The position numbers were made by a program, and so were the translations under genes. The notes beneath the pieces were generated by a model. It did no database searches. It saw only the letters and a program-made list of their open reading frames with translations, and had not been told where the DNA came from. Shown here in pieces: positions 24,289 to 34,269 of a stretch of DNA of 44,030 bases (position 1 is the first letter of the stretch; each line of letters starts with the position of its first letter). Origin of the DNA: an uncultured Burkholderiales bacterium (lineage in GTDB: Bacteria; Pseudomonadota; Gammaproteobacteria; Burkholderiales; Burkholderiaceae_C); contig CAIJQQ010000014.1 in the NCBI GenBank assembly GCA_903822825.1, forward strand, positions 1-44,030, read 5' to 3'.

Positions 24289-26378
24289 GGCTTGGCCACC
24301 GCCGCGGCATCGGCCGCGCGTTGGGCGAACTCGGCGCGCAGGGCCTTGAGTTTTTCGCGGGGGTCTTCTTTTGCGGTGCTTTTGTCGAGCGCCATCTCAC
24401 CAATGAAGCGGCTGGGCAGTGCGGCCACCATGTCGCGGCCTTTTTTGCGGCGGCGCGTCCAACTCACGGCCAGGCTGCGTTGGGCACGGGTGATGCCAAC
24501 GTACATCAGGCGGCGCTCTTCTTGCAGGCGCTGCAAGATGCCCTCGCTCATGGGGCCGTCGCTCAGGCCGGAGTGTTCGTTGTCGTCGCCCAGCTTGAAA
24601 GGCAGCAAGCCTTCGTTCACGCCCACCAGCATCACATGCGGCCACTCCAGGCCCTTGGACGCGTGCAGAGTCGACAAGGTCACCACGTTTTGCTCTTGCT
24701 CACGCTCGTTGAGTGTGGAGATCAGTGAGATGGTTTGAGCCACTTCCAGCAGGCTCTTGCTCACGCTGGCTTGGGCGCCGCTCGCGTCGTCGATGTCGCC
24801 GCCGCAGCGGCCCGCCATCCAGTCACAAAATTCGAGCACATTGGTCCAGCGGGCGGCGGCGACTTTTTCGTTGTCTTCGCCGTCGTAGAGGTGCTTCTCG
24901 TAGCCAATGTCCTTGAGCCACTCGGTCAGGAAGGCCATGGCGGCTTCTTTGCCCAAGGTGTGCCGGGCGCGGTGCTCCAGGTCGTTCACGAAGCGGCCAA
25001 ACTCGTGCAGGCTGCCAATGGCGCGGCTGGACACGGCGCTGGGCAAGCTGCTGGCAAACAGCGCCTCGAAGAGGCTGAGTTTGTACTGCGTGGCAAAGGT
25101 GCCCAACTGCGCCAGTGTCTGGTGACCAATGCCGCGTTTGGGACTGGTGACCGAGCGCAAAAACGCCGGGTCGTCGTCGTTGTTGATCCACAGCCGGAAC
25201 CAGGCGCACAGGTCTTTGATCTCGGCCTTGTCGAAAAAGCTCTGCCCGCCCGACACCTTGTAGGGCATTTGGGCGCGGCGCAGGGCCTGCTCGAAGGGGC
25301 GCGCCATGTGGTTGGCACGGTACAGGATCGCGAAGTCCTTGAACTCGCGGTGCTGGCCCGCACCCTCGGTGGTGGTGCCCGCACGGATCGACTGGATGCG
25401 GGCCACGGCGCGCTCGGCTTCGTGCTCTTCGTTGTCGGCGTCGACCACGCGCACCGGCTCGCCCTCGCCCAGTTCCGAAAACAGCGTCTTCGGAAACAGC
25501 TTGGGGTTGAGCTGGATCACGTTGTTGGCCGCGCGCAAGATGGCGCTGGTGGAGCGGTAGTTTTGCTCCAGCTTGATGACCTTCAGGTTTGGAAAATCCT
25601 GCGGCAGGCGTTTGAGGTTGTCGAGCGTGGCGCCGCGCCAGCCGTAGATCGATTGGTCATCGTCACCCACCGCGGTGAAGCAGCCCCGCGCGCCCACGAT
25701 GTGCTTGAGCACTTCGTACTGGGTGGCGTTGGTGTCCTGGTATTCGTCCACAAGGACATGGGCCAGTGTCTTTTGCCACTTGGCCCGAACGTCCTCGTGC
25801 TCGGCCAGCAGCTTGAGCGGCAGGCCGATCAGGTCGTCAAAGTCCACACTCTGGTAGGCCGTCAGACGCTCTTCGTAGAGCGCCATGATGCGGGCAATGA
25901 CGCGGGCGTTGTCGTCGGGGGCTTGCGCTGCGGCCTGCTCGGCGTTGAGCCCCATGTTCTTCCAAAGGCTGATGGTCCACTGCCACTGCCGGGCAGTGGC
26001 TAAGTCGGTGCTGCCGCCGCAGTCCTTGAGGATGCTGACCCCATCGTCGGCGTCCAGGATGCTGAATTGGGGCTTGAGGCCGAGCACCGCGCCGTCTTCG
26101 CGCATGATGCGCACGCCCAGGGCGTGAAAGGTGCAGATCACCACGTTCTTGGCAGCTTTGCCGATCAGGCTCTTGGCCCGCTCGCGCATCTCGGTGGCGG
26201 CCTTGTTGGTGAAGGTGATGGCCGCGATTTTTTGGGGCTCGACGCCGACCTCGATCAAACGCTGGATCTTGTGGGTGATTACCCGTGTCTTGCCCGAACC
26301 GGCGCCGGCCAGCACCAGGCACGGACCGGAGATGTAGTTCACGGCGTCGAGTTGGGCAAGGTTCAAACCGGCAGACAT
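24285..26378 (-). CDS. rep: UvrD/Rep-family ATP-dependent DNA helicase, Rep type
   Basis: A 697-residue superfamily 1A 3'-to-5' helicase. Walker A is AGAGSGKTR (about residues 24-32), motif Ia includes AITFTNKAATEMRER, motif II is VLVDEYQDTN, motif III is GDDDQSIYGWRGA, motif IV contains LEQNYRS and motif VI is LMYVGITRAQ. The N-terminus (LNLAQLDAVNYISGPCLVL) is closer to Rep than to UvrD, and the length fits Rep (about 670). Rep displaces proteins ahead of replication forks and supports PriC-dependent restart. priA lies 1.1 kb away, but an unrelated permease gene is between them. The small secreted-protein gene follows with a four-base overlap. Confidence 0.93.
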   Translation of the reverse strand: MSAGLNLAQLDAVNYISGPCLVLAGAGSGKTRVITHKIQRLIEVGVEPQKIAAITFTNKAATEMRERAKSLIGKAAKNVVICTFHALGVRIMREDGAVLGLKPQFSILDADDGVSILKDCGGSTDLATARQWQWTISLWKNMGLNAEQAAAQAPDDNARVIARIMALYEERLTAYQSVDFDDLIGLPLKLLAEHEDVRAKWQKTLAHVLVDEYQDTNATQYEVLKHIVGARGCFTAVGDDDQSIYGWRGATLDNLKRLPQDFPNLKVIKLEQNYRSTSAILRAANNVIQLNPKLFPKTLFSELGEGEPVRVVDADNEEHEAERAVARIQSIRAGTTTEGAGQHREFKDFAILYRANHMARPFEQALRRAQMPYKVSGGQSFFDKAEIKDLCAWFRLWINNDDDPAFLRSVTSPKRGIGHQTLAQLGTFATQYKLSLFEALFASSLPSAVSSRAIGSLHEFGRFVNDLEHRARHTLGKEAAMAFLTEWLKDIGYEKHLYDGEDNEKVAAARWTNVLEFCDWMAGRCGGDIDDASGAQASVSKSLLEVAQTISLISTLNEREQEQNVVTLSTLHASKGLEWPHVMLVGVNEGLLPFKLGDDNEHSGLSDGPMSEGILQRLQEERRLMYVGITRAQRSLAVSWTRRRKKGRDMVAALPSRFIGEMALDKSTAKEDPREKLKALRAEFAQRAADAAAVAKP

Positions 26379-26512
26379 GGGTGGGCGTGAGTGGGTGAAG
26401 AGGCAAAGCGGGCCATCATAGCGGGTGGCTTTTGCCCTTTGGGGGCGGTTGCTTGTTCGTACATGTCCGTGTGGTGACCGGGATGGTGGGCGATTGAAGT
26501 GACAATTCCCGC

Positions 26513-27481
26513 ATGCTGGATGTTTTGCGGGTCACTTTCCCATTTTTTGCACTGGTCTTGTGCGGCTACCTGGCCGCCCGAAGAGGGTTCTTGCCCTTGG
26601 CGGCCATTCCAGGCCTCAACGGTTTTGTGCTGTTTTTTGCGCTGCCGTGCATGCTGTTTCGCTTTGGGGCCAATACCCCGATTGCGCAACTGCTTGATGC
26701 AGAGGTGTTCTTCACTTATTTGTTGTGTGCGAGCCTGATGGTGGCGTTCAGCGTATCGGTCAGCTTCAACGAGCGAATTCGCTGGAACGATGCTTCTTTG
26801 GGCGCGCTGGTGGCGGCTTTTCCAAACACGGGTTTCATGGGCGTGCCGCTTTTGGTGGCGCTGCTCGGGCCGGCAGCTGCGGGGCCAACCATTGTCACCA
26901 TCTTGGTGGACATGGTCTTCACCACATCTTTGTGCGTGGCCTTGTCGCGGCTGGACGCAGCGGACGAGCATGGTGCAGCGGTCGCAGCGCGCAAGGCCTT
27001 GGCGGGCGTGGTGCGCAACCCCATGCCTTGGGCGATTTCTTTGGGCGCGGTGTTCTCTTGGCAGAACCTGGAGCTGATCGCCCCGGTGGCCAAGACAGTG
27101 AGTTTGCTGGGTGACTCGGCCTCGCCCGTGGCGCTGTTCACGATTGGCGCTGTGTTGGCCCGCTCGCAAATGCTGGCCCACGAGCGCGCGCATGGCCCCT
27201 TGCGCGCGATGGACTATTTGCCGATCGCCTTCATCAAGTTGCTGGTCCACCCCGTACTGGTTTTTCTGGTGGGGGCCATCGCTGTGCGCCTGGGCGTGGC
27301 GATCGGGCCCTTGGCGCTCACGGTGATGGTGCTGGTGGCGGCCTTGCCCAGTGCGAGCAATGTGTCGATGTTGGCCGAGCGCTTTGGTGCGGACAACGGA
27401 CGGATCGCCCGCATCATTTTGGTCACCACCGCTGCGGCATTTTTGACTTTTTCGGGCGCGGTGGCCTTGCTCAAGCCCTGA
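26513..27481 (+). CDS. AEC-family (auxin efflux carrier-like) transporter
   Basis: A 322-residue inner-membrane transporter with about ten hydrophobic segments in two halves. Typical AEC features are PFFALVLCGYLAARRGFLPLAA at the N-terminus, the AFPNTGFMGVPLL motif near residue 103 and the second-half LPSASNVSMLAERFG near 285. Bacterial members such as MdcF and MleP move malonate, malate or related anions. The substrate here is unknown. It is divergent from rep and convergent with priA, and stands alone. No strong ribosome-binding site is visible before the ATG. Confidence 0.88.
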   Translation: MLDVLRVTFPFFALVLCGYLAARRGFLPLAAIPGLNGFVLFFALPCMLFRFGANTPIAQLLDAEVFFTYLLCASLMVAFSVSVSFNERIRWNDASLGALVAAFPNTGFMGVPLLVALLGPAAAGPTIVTILVDMVFTTSLCVALSRLDAADEHGAAVAARKALAGVVRNPMPWAISLGAVFSWQNLELIAPVAKTVSLLGDSASPVALFTIGAVLARSQMLAHERAHGPLRAMDYLPIAFIKLLVHPVLVFLVGAIAVRLGVAIGPLALTVMVLVAALPSASNVSMLAERFGADNGRIARIILVTTAAAFLTFSGAVALLKP

Positions 27482-27503
27482 GGGGCTGACCTCATTCGTG
27501 GCT

Positions 27504-29615
27504 TCAGATCGCCTGCGGGTCCACATCCACCAGCCAACGGATCACACCTTTGTGTTCGGGCTGGCTGCGCAGGTGGTGCAGCACAGCGTGAAGTTGCGCC
27601 AGCACCTTGTGCAGGTCGCTTCGCGAAGGGCTCTCGATCAGCATCTGGGCGCGCTCCACATCGGCCACGCGCTGCATGCTTAGCGGTACGGCAGGGTACA
27701 GGCTGACTTGTTCGAGCAACTCGAGGCCGCCCGGCATGGGAGCGAGCCTGGCCTCCAGCTCGCCCCGTGCCGCACTCAAAAAGCCCTGTGCCACGTCCTG
27801 GCTTCGGGCGTCGGCCCGCAGCAAGGCCTGGTGGCTGATGGGCGGCAGACACGCTGCGGTGCGATCGGTCAATTCGCTGGCGGCAAAGGCCGGGTAGTCG
27901 TGGCGTTTGAGCGCTTCAAACAGCGGGTGTGTGGGGTGGAAGGTCTGCACCAGCATTTCGCTGATGCTGCCCTGATCGGCATCCCGGCCGGCACGGCCAG
28001 CGGCTTGCATGAGCAGCGCAAACAAGCGCTCCGGCGCACGGAAGTCGCTGGAAAAAAGCGCGCTGTCCGGGTTGATGGCCGCCACCAGCGTGATGCGCCG
28101 AAAGTCATGCCCTTTGGCAATCATCTGTGTGCCGACCAGAATGTCTACCTCTCCGCTGTGCACTTGTGCCAACTGGCTTTCCAGAGCGCCTTTGAGCTTG
28201 GTGGTGTCGGCGTCGATGCGGGCAATGCGCACGGGGCTGCCATCGGGCCTGCGCACCTTGGCCAGCAACTCGCCCAAATGTTCTTCAAGTTGCTCGGTGC
28301 CCCGGCCCATGGGCGCGATGTCGGCATTGCCGCAGTCGGGACAGGCGCGCGGCACGCGGTCTGTGAAGCCGCAGTGGTGGCAGCGCAGCGTGCGGTCGGT
28401 CTTGTGGAACACCCTGAAGGCGCTGCAGTGTTTGCATGCGCTCTTCCAGCCGCAGTCGGCGCAGTGCAGCACCGGGGCATAGCCGCGGCGGTTGAGCAGC
28501 AGCATGCTTTGCTCGCCCTTGGCGATGCGGTCTTGCAGTGTTTGCAGCAGCGGGGCTGACAGCACGGCGCGGCGCGCTTGGTGGTTCATGTCCACACGGC
28601 GCACCTGGGGCAGGGCGGCGGCGCCCACGCGCTCGGGCATGTGCAGGCGCACGTAGCGTCCGCCCTTGTCGCCGTCTTGGCCAGCCGGGCGGCTTTGGTA
28701 CCAGCTCTCGAGTGAAGGCGTGGCCGAGCCCAGCACCACTTTGGCGCCGAGCAAGTGGCCCCGGTACACGGCCAAATCGCGGGCCGAGTAGCGCGCGCCT
28801 TCTTGCTGTTTGTAGCTCGCATCGTGCTCTTCGTCGACCACGATCAGTTTCAGATGGGGCATGGACGCGAACACGGCCATGCGCGTGCCCAGCACGATGC
28901 GGGCGGCGCCCGTGTGCGCCGCCAACCAACTCTTGAGCCGCTGCGGCCCGGTGAGGCCGCTGTGCATGGACACAACCGCCTCGCGGCCAAAGCGCTCTTG
29001 CACGCGCGCTTCGAGCTGGGGCGTGAGGTTGATCTCGGGCACCATCAGCAGGGCCTGGGCCTGCGCGTCGGCCTGCAAGAGGCGCTGCACGGCTTGCAAA
29101 TACACCTCCGTCTTGCCGCTGCCAGTGTTGCCAAACAGCAAAAAAGGCCCAGGCTGCTCGGCCATTTGCAGCAAGACCGCGGCCTGCTGAGCCGACAGTG
29201 CAGGACCGGCGGCGACTTGCACCGGGCCTGTGGGACCAGGCAACTTTTTGAGCCGCCGCGCCAGTTGCGTGGGGTCCAGGTCGCGCAGTTGCGGGGGCAG
29301 GCCCGACAGGGCCACTTCGCCGAGCGAGCGCTGGTAGTACTGCGCCGAGAATTGCACCAGCTTGAGCCAGCTGTCGTCGAGCGGGCCGACCCCGACCAGC
29401 ACGGCGCAGATGTCTTTGAGCGCCGACGGGGCCATGCCCTCAGGCGCTTTGGACCGCACCCGCCAGACCACGCCCAACACCTCCCGGCGCCCCAAAGGCA
29501 CCCGGACCAACTGCCCCGGCGCCACGGGCACCGGGCTGCGGTAGCTCAGCAAACCGCCCACCCCGCTGTGCGCGGGGGTTTGGACAGCCACGTCAAGCCA
29601 GTTGGAGGTGTTCAC
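27504..29615 (-). CDS. priA: primosomal protein N' (PriA) helicase
   Basis: A 703-residue replication-restart helicase. The N-terminal 3' DNA-binding domain begins WLDVAVQTPAHSGVGGLLSY. Walker A LFGNTGSGKTEVYL is near residue 165, and the DEEH box is in LIVVDEEHDASYKQQEG. The zinc-binding region at about 382-432 contains the cysteine pairs of CADCGWKSACKHC and RCHHCGF...CPDCG. Length is close to E. coli PriA (732). It starts with GTG at 29615; there is only a weak purine stretch upstream. A perfect DnaA-box 9-mer lies 111 bp upstream of the start. It reassembles the replisome at stalled forks together with DnaT/PriB-type partners and Rep. Confidence 0.96.
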   Translation of the reverse strand: MNTSNWLDVAVQTPAHSGVGGLLSYRSPVPVAPGQLVRVPLGRREVLGVVWRVRSKAPEGMAPSALKDICAVLVGVGPLDDSWLKLVQFSAQYYQRSLGEVALSGLPPQLRDLDPTQLARRLKKLPGPTGPVQVAAGPALSAQQAAVLLQMAEQPGPFLLFGNTGSGKTEVYLQAVQRLLQADAQAQALLMVPEINLTPQLEARVQERFGREAVVSMHSGLTGPQRLKSWLAAHTGAARIVLGTRMAVFASMPHLKLIVVDEEHDASYKQQEGARYSARDLAVYRGHLLGAKVVLGSATPSLESWYQSRPAGQDGDKGGRYVRLHMPERVGAAALPQVRRVDMNHQARRAVLSAPLLQTLQDRIAKGEQSMLLLNRRGYAPVLHCADCGWKSACKHCSAFRVFHKTDRTLRCHHCGFTDRVPRACPDCGNADIAPMGRGTEQLEEHLGELLAKVRRPDGSPVRIARIDADTTKLKGALESQLAQVHSGEVDILVGTQMIAKGHDFRRITLVAAINPDSALFSSDFRAPERLFALLMQAAGRAGRDADQGSISEMLVQTFHPTHPLFEALKRHDYPAFAASELTDRTAACLPPISHQALLRADARSQDVAQGFLSAARGELEARLAPMPGGLELLEQVSLYPAVPLSMQRVADVERAQMLIESPSRSDLHKVLAQLHAVLHHLRSQPEHKGVIRWLVDVDPQAI

Positions 29616-29961
29616 GGTGTTGAGCTTTTCTTTTGTTTATTTGGTGATTTTGACGCTTAGGAAATTTCTCGAAACCCGTGCTAAGTGCTTGATTTGAATG
29701 GTCTTTGAGAGTCATCCCGAAAAACTGTGGATAACTTTGTTGAAAACTCTGCCCCGATGCCCGCAAAGCCTGAAAAATCAAGCCTTCCATCAAATTGCAC
29801 GACTTCTGAGCAAACCATAACTCCTAATGAAATCAATGACTTGCGTGCGATGCCTTGGAGCCCTTATGCTGCTTTGCAACATGGCGTAACAACCGGAGGG
29901 CCATTGGGCTTTTGTGCATAAGTCAAGCCCCACGGACCTGTTTTAACCTATTTATTCCATA
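29616..29961. other. gene-poor, relatively AT-rich interval upstream of priA
   Basis: No convincing gene is seen between the priA start and the hemE terminator. A 64-codon frame with a GTG start (29727-29921) lacks a ribosome-binding site and family features. The interval should hold the leftward priA promoter and contains a DnaA-box-like 9-mer at 29726-29734. Confidence 0.5.
29726..29734 (-). promoter_or_regulatory. DnaA-box-like 9-mer upstream of priA
   Basis: TGTGGATAA on the plus strand is the exact complement of the consensus DnaA box TTATCCACA. It lies 111 bp upstream of the priA GTG. A single box can arise by chance; DnaA control of priA is speculative. Confidence 0.4.
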
Positions 29962-29988
29962 AAAAATGCCTGGCATGCAGGCATTTTT
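29962..29988. terminator. bidirectional Rho-independent terminator after hemE
   Basis: AAAAATGCCTG (29962-29972) and CAGGCATTTTT (29978-29988) form an 11-bp perfect stem around GCATG. On the minus strand it is followed by a T-run, 18 bases after the hemE stop. Confidence 0.9.
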
Positions 29989-30005
29989 GTGCTAGCTGGG
30001 TTTGG

Positions 30006-31121
30006 TCACCGACTTTGGCGCAAGGCCCGTGAATGGCTGTGCACCGCCTCCACCAAGGCCGAGACATGCTCGGGCGGTGTGAATTGGCTGATGCCGTGGC
30101 CCAGGTTGAAAATGTGGGTGGGGCCGGTGGTGCTTTTGTCGGTGTGCGGCGAGCCAAAGCTGTCGAGCACGCGGCGCACCTCGGTGGCGATGTTGTCCGG
30201 CGGGGCAAACAGCACGTTGGGATCGATGTTGCCTTGCAGCGCTTTGCCGGGGCCACCCACTTCACCGCCCACGATGGCGCGGGCTTTTCCAAGGTTCATC
30301 GTCCAGTCCAGGCCCAGCACTTCGCAGTCCAAGCTGTTCATCTCGGGCAGCCACAGACCGCCGCCTTTGGTGAAGACGATGCGCGGTATGCGCGCGCCTT
30401 CATGCTCGGTTTTGAGCTGGGCCAGCACGCGTGCGGTGTAGGCCAGGCTGAACTGCTGGAACGCGCCGTCGGCCAGCACGCCGCCCCAGCTGTCAAAAAT
30501 CATCACGGCCTGGGCACCGGCTTCGATCTGCGCGTTCAGGTAATGCGCGACCGCGTCGGCGTTGATTTCCAGAATGCGGTGCATCAGGTCGGGGCGGCTG
30601 TACATCAGGCTTTTGACCTGGCGGTAGTCGTCAGACCCCGCGCCTTCGACCATGTAGCACGCCAGCGTCCAGGGGCTGCCTGAAAAGCCGATCAACGGTA
30701 CACGGCCATTGAGCGCCTTGCGGATGCTGGTGACCGCGTCGAACACGTAGCGCAATTTGTCCATGTCGGGCACGGCCAGTGCGTTGACAGCAGCTTCGTC
30801 ACGGACATTTTTGGCGAATTTAGGGCCTTCGCCCAAGGCGAAGCTCAGGCCCAAACCCATGGCATCGGGCACCGTGAGGATGTCGCTGAACAAAATGGCG
30901 GCGTCCAGCGGGTAGCGCTCCAGCGGCTGCAGGGTGACTTCTGTGGCGTAGTCCACGTGGGTGGCCAGGCCCATGAAGCTGCCCGCCTTGGCGCGGGTGT
31001 CGCGGTACTCTGGCAGGTAACGTCCCGCTTGGCGCATCAGCCACACGGGGGTGTGGTCGGTGGCTTGGCGCAGGCAGGCCCGCAGGAAGGTGTCGTTTTG
31101 AAGGGGGGCGAAAGAGCTCAT
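30006..31121 (-). CDS. hemE: uroporphyrinogen decarboxylase
   Basis: A 371-residue cytoplasmic enzyme that decarboxylates the four acetate side chains of uroporphyrinogen III to give coproporphyrinogen III in heme synthesis. The signature [16 protein letters not shown] (about residues 24-39) carries the substrate-binding arginines. The second signature [16 protein letters not shown] (about 145-160) is intact, as are IFDSWGG and the C-terminal FNLGHGI. The frame opens 33 bases earlier, but the ATG at 31121 ([14 protein letters not shown]) is the family-like start. It ends just before a strong terminator. The next gene upstream, 43 bp away on the same strand, is the DsbD-like reductase. Confidence 0.97.
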   Translation of the reverse strand: MSSFAPLQNDTFLRACLRQATDHTPVWLMRQAGRYLPEYRDTRAKAGSFMGLATHVDYATEVTLQPLERYPLDAAILFSDILTVPDAMGLGLSFALGEGPKFAKNVRDEAAVNALAVPDMDKLRYVFDAVTSIRKALNGRVPLIGFSGSPWTLACYMVEGAGSDDYRQVKSLMYSRPDLMHRILEINADAVAHYLNAQIEAGAQAVMIFDSWGGVLADGAFQQFSLAYTARVLAQLKTEHEGARIPRIVFTKGGGLWLPEMNSLDCEVLGLDWTMNLGKARAIVGGEVGGPGKALQGNIDPNVLFAPPDNIATEVRRVLDSFGSPHTDKSTTGPTHIFNLGHGISQFTPPEHVSALVEAVHSHSRALRQSR

Positions 31122-31164
31122 GCCCCGATTGTCGCAGGGCCAGCCCCACCCCATTTCAATCGAG

Positions 31165-33357
31165 TCATGGCAGTGCCTTCAAGACCTCTTGGACCGAAGG
31201 CAACTCGGACAACACCACGGGTGATTTGCCAGGGGCGTACACGACGTACACCGGCACACCGCTGCGCCCCAGTTGGGCAAGCGCTTGGGTGATGGCCGGG
31301 TCACGCCGTGTCCAGTCGGCGCGCAACGTGCGCACCTTTTGGTCGTCAAAGGCAGCCAGCACACTGGCGTTGGCCAGGGTGGTTTTCTTGTTGTACTGGC
31401 AGGTCACGCACCAGGCGGCGGTGAAATCGACGAACACGGTCTGACCCTGGGCCAGGCCAGACGTGACTTCAGCGGGAGACCAAGCGGCCCACCGCTCGGT
31501 GGTGTTGGCGCTGGAAGTGGCGGGTTCCTTCAGCGCATGGCGCAGGGGGCTGGAGGCGATGCCCAGCACCGCGGCCAGTGCCAGCACGGTCAGCAGCGTT
31601 CGGGTGGTGCCTTGAAGGCCCAGCGCCCACACCAGACTCGCCAGCGCCAGCAGCAAGGCGAGCAGGCTGCTGACGCCGTCGATGCCGGTTTGCTGTCCCA
31701 GTACCCAGACCAGCCAGACCACGGTGGCGAACATCGGAAACGCCATGGCCTGGCGGAAGGTCACCATCCAAGCGCCTGGGCGAGGCAGGCGATGCGCCAG
31801 TGAAGGCCAAAGGCTCGCACCCAGGTAGGGCAGTGCCATGCCCAGACCCATGGCAGCAAACACGGGCAGGGCTTGCCACAGCGGCAGGCCTATCGCTAAA
31901 CCCATCGATGCCCCCATGAAGGGCGCAGTGCAAGGCGAAGCGATGGCCACGGCCAGCGCGCCCGACAAGGCGGCGTCCACCGTCGGGTGGCGGCTTTGCA
32001 GGTTGATGACGGCGCTGGGCAGCAGTTGGCCGAATTCAAACAGGCCCGCCAAGTTCAGGCCCAGCAAGGTGAAGAGCACAGCCAGGGCCGTGACGATCAC
32101 AGGTGACTGCAGTTGAAAGCCCCAACCCAGTTGCTCGCCCGCAGCGCGCAGGGCCATCAGCAAGGCGCCCAGCAGCACAAATGACAGCACCACCCCGGCG
32201 GTGTAAGCCAAGCCCGAAGCACGGTGTTCGCGGGCTGTGGTGCCGGGACGGGTGAAACCCAGCACCTTGATGGCCAGCACCGGAAAGACGCAGGGCATGA
32301 GGTTCAGGATCAGGCCACCCACCAGTGCACCCAGCAAGGCCAGGCCCAAGCTCAAGGGGTTGGCATTGTTGGCTGCAAGGGTGGTTTGGTCTGCCCAAGC
32401 ATGGGCCTGCAGTGCCTGGCTCAATGCGGGCGGCAGCGCTGGCGAAGTGTTGGCGGGGGCGGCAGGCCAAGTGCCCTGCACGGGCGTGTCGATTTCGAAG
32501 GCCGGGGCCTGCGGATCGCGCTCGGCGCCCCTTGCAATGAGCCAGCGCATGTTGCTGGGGCTGTCTCCGCGTTCACCCGACACCGGAATGCGGGCGGTCC
32601 AGCTGCTGCCTTGCCATTGTTGTGTCCAGCCTGGGCCTTGCGCGGCCGAATTTTTCACCACATCGCCTGTAACGGGGAACAAGCTCAGCGTTTGCCCATG
32701 CCAGTTGGCGGGCAGACCTTCAGCCCGCAAGGCCAGTGCTTGGCCTGCGTCGATGAGGGTGGCGCTGTGGGCACCTTTCAGGACCGTGGTGCGGGCTTTT
32801 TGGGCTGCATCAAAGAGCGCGCTGTTCAGGGCTGTGGCGCTGCTGACGGGCAGCTGCAGGTTGAACGTGCCTTCTTGCGGAATGCATTCCTGTCGGCACA
32901 CCAGCCACTCGGCCTTGAGCTGGATGGGCAAGGCGGCGGGCAGCGTGGCATTGGCCGCCACGGTGATGGGCACGCGCAGCAGCATGCTGCCTTCGTAGCC
33001 GTAGTTGGCCAGGGTGCCTATGGGGATCTTTTTGGGCACAGGCCAGTCGATGGCGCCTGCCTGCAGGCCAGCAGGCAAGGTCCAGTTGAGCTGGGTAGGC
33101 AGGCCCGAGTCACCGGGGTTTTTCCAATAGGTGTGCCAGTGCGCCTGGTGGGTGATTTGCAAACCCAGCCAGAAAGTCTGGCCGGGCTGCACGCCTTGCG
33201 GGGCGTGGGCCAGCAACTCGGCGCGCACCTGGTCTGTTTTGACCACGGCGCCTGCCAGAAAACTTTGGGCAAAAACCGAGGCGGACAGCCAGCACCCCAG
33301 CAGAACCATGCCCCACCAGCGCGTTGCCGAATGGCCCATGCGTTTGAACACACCCAT
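31165..33357 (-). CDS. DsbD/ScsB-type thiol:disulfide interchange membrane protein
   Basis: A protein of about 730 residues that carries electrons from cytoplasmic thioredoxin to periplasmic thiol proteins. A signal peptide ends near SVFAQ (residue 31). The N-terminal periplasmic domain has the ScsB-like pair [13 protein letters not shown] (Cys154, Cys158). The eight-helix DsbD core contains the redox cysteines in [13 protein letters not shown] and [10 protein letters not shown]. The C-terminal thioredoxin domain has Cys650-Val-Thr-Cys653 in [12 protein letters not shown]. All six cysteines expected for the relay are present. The frame opens 240 bases further upstream, but the ATG at 33357 gives the signal peptide. 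The N-terminal domain is closer to ScsB than to E. coli DsbD; partners are unknown. Confidence 0.9.
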   Translation of the reverse strand: MGVFKRMGHSATRWWGMVLLGCWLSASVFAQSFLAGAVVKTDQVRAELLAHAPQGVQPGQTFWLGLQITHQAHWHTYWKNPGDSGLPTQLNWTLPAGLQAGAIDWPVPKKIPIGTLANYGYEGSMLLRVPITVAANATLPAALPIQLKAEWLVCRQECIPQEGTFNLQLPVSSATALNSALFDAAQKARTTVLKGAHSATLIDAGQALALRAEGLPANWHGQTLSLFPVTGDVVKNSAAQGPGWTQQWQGSSWTARIPVSGERGDSPSNMRWLIARGAERDPQAPAFEIDTPVQGTWPAAPANTSPALPPALSQALQAHAWADQTTLAANNANPLSLGLALLGALVGGLILNLMPCVFPVLAIKVLGFTRPGTTAREHRASGLAYTAGVVLSFVLLGALLMALRAAGEQLGWGFQLQSPVIVTALAVLFTLLGLNLAGLFEFGQLLPSAVINLQSRHPTVDAALSGALAVAIASPCTAPFMGASMGLAIGLPLWQALPVFAAMGLGMALPYLGASLWPSLAHRLPRPGAWMVTFRQAMAFPMFATVVWLVWVLGQQTGIDGVSSLLALLLALASLVWALGLQGTTRTLLTVLALAAVLGIASSPLRHALKEPATSSANTTERWAAWSPAEVTSGLAQGQTVFVDFTAAWCVTCQYNKKTTLANASVLAAFDDQKVRTLRADWTRRDPAITQALAQLGRSGVPVYVVYAPGKSPVVLSELPSVQEVLKALP

Positions 33358-33435
33358 GTTTTTGTAAACCGTTGTAAAAGAATCGACTGTACACCGCAGG
33401 CCACCACCGGGTGCAAGCCCGTTTAAGATAAGCGC

Positions 33436-34269
33436 ATGACTGCACCCCCGCGCTTTTGGGCCGACCTGGCCACCACCGACTTTGCCGCGATGGACTTGGG
33501 CCGCGCGATTGCGGTGCTGCCCGTGGCGGCCACAGAGCAGCATGGCCCCCATTTGCCCTTGTCGGTGGACACGGACTTGGTCAACGGCGTGGTGCAAGCC
33601 TGCTTGCCGTATTTACAGGGCGATCTGCCCGTCCTGTTTCTGCCCACTCAAAACGTGGGCTTGAGCCCAGAGCACGCGCGCTTTGCGGGCACCCTGACGC
33701 TCAAGGCCGAGACGGTGATCCGCCTGTGGACCGACATTGGCGAGTCGGTGGCGGCCAGTGGGGTGAAGAAGCTGGTGCTGCTCAATGCCCATGGTGGGCA
33801 GGTCAGTGTGATGGACATCGTGGCGCGTGACTTGCGCGCGCGTCTGGGCATGCTGGTGTTCAGCGTGAGCTGGTTCAATTTGCCCATGATGGATGCGCAG
33901 GGGCAGAACGTGAACGCCCTGTTCAGCGCCGAGGAGCACCGTTTTGGCGTACACGGCGGTGATGTGGAAACCTCGATGATGCTGGCGCTGCAGCCCGCGC
34001 AGGTGCGCATGGGCCAAGCGCAGGATTTCCGCTCGGCCTCGCAAGACCGCGCCGAGCGATTTCCAATCCTTGGCAACGGCAAAAGTGCCAAGCTGGGCTG
34101 GCAGATGCAGGACTACAACCCTCATGGCGCAGCGGGCAATGCTGCAGCGGCCACGGCTGAAAAGGGCCAGGCCTTGCTCGTTGCCTCTGGCCGGGCACTG
34201 GCGCATTTGCTCACGGAAATCGATCAGCTGCCGCCGGACACCTTGCGCGATCAGGTCAGCGCGGCATAA
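33436..34269 (+). CDS. creatininase-family amidohydrolase
   Basis: A 277-residue metal-dependent hydrolase of the creatinine amidohydrolase family. The metal-binding residues lie in VAATEQHGPHLPLSVDTDL (residues 31-49: Glu, His, Asp) and in FGVHGGDVETSMML (about 171-184). The NAHGGQVSVMD motif lies near 117. The family includes creatininase, formamidopyrimidine deformylases and peptide-processing enzymes such as MftE, so the substrate is open. It starts divergently from the DsbD-like gene with a 78-bp gap. Its 3' end overlaps the Tgl-like gene on the other strand by 19 bp. Confidence 0.86.
   Translation: MTAPPRFWADLATTDFAAMDLGRAIAVLPVAATEQHGPHLPLSVDTDLVNGVVQACLPYLQGDLPVLFLPTQNVGLSPEHARFAGTLTLKAETVIRLWTDIGESVAASGVKKLVLLNAHGGQVSVMDIVARDLRARLGMLVFSVSWFNLPMMDAQGQNVNALFSAEEHRFGVHGGDVETSMMLALQPAQVRMGQAQDFRSASQDRAERFPILGNGKSAKLGWQMQDYNPHGAAGNAAAATAEKGQALLVASGRALAHLLTEIDQLPPDTLRDQVSAA

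Noticed and set aside
24735..26003. Antisense frame of 422 codons opposite the Rep-type helicase
   Set aside because: A shadow of the helicase codons; all helicase motifs are on the other strand.
29727..29921. 64-codon frame with a GTG start in the priA-hemE gap
   Set aside because: No ribosome-binding site, no recognisable domain or signal peptide, and it overlaps the likely priA promoter and the DnaA-box-like site.
33358..33597. N-terminal extension of the DsbD-like frame upstream of 33357
   Set aside because: The extension overlaps the divergent creatininase gene and would bury the signal peptide that begins at 33357.
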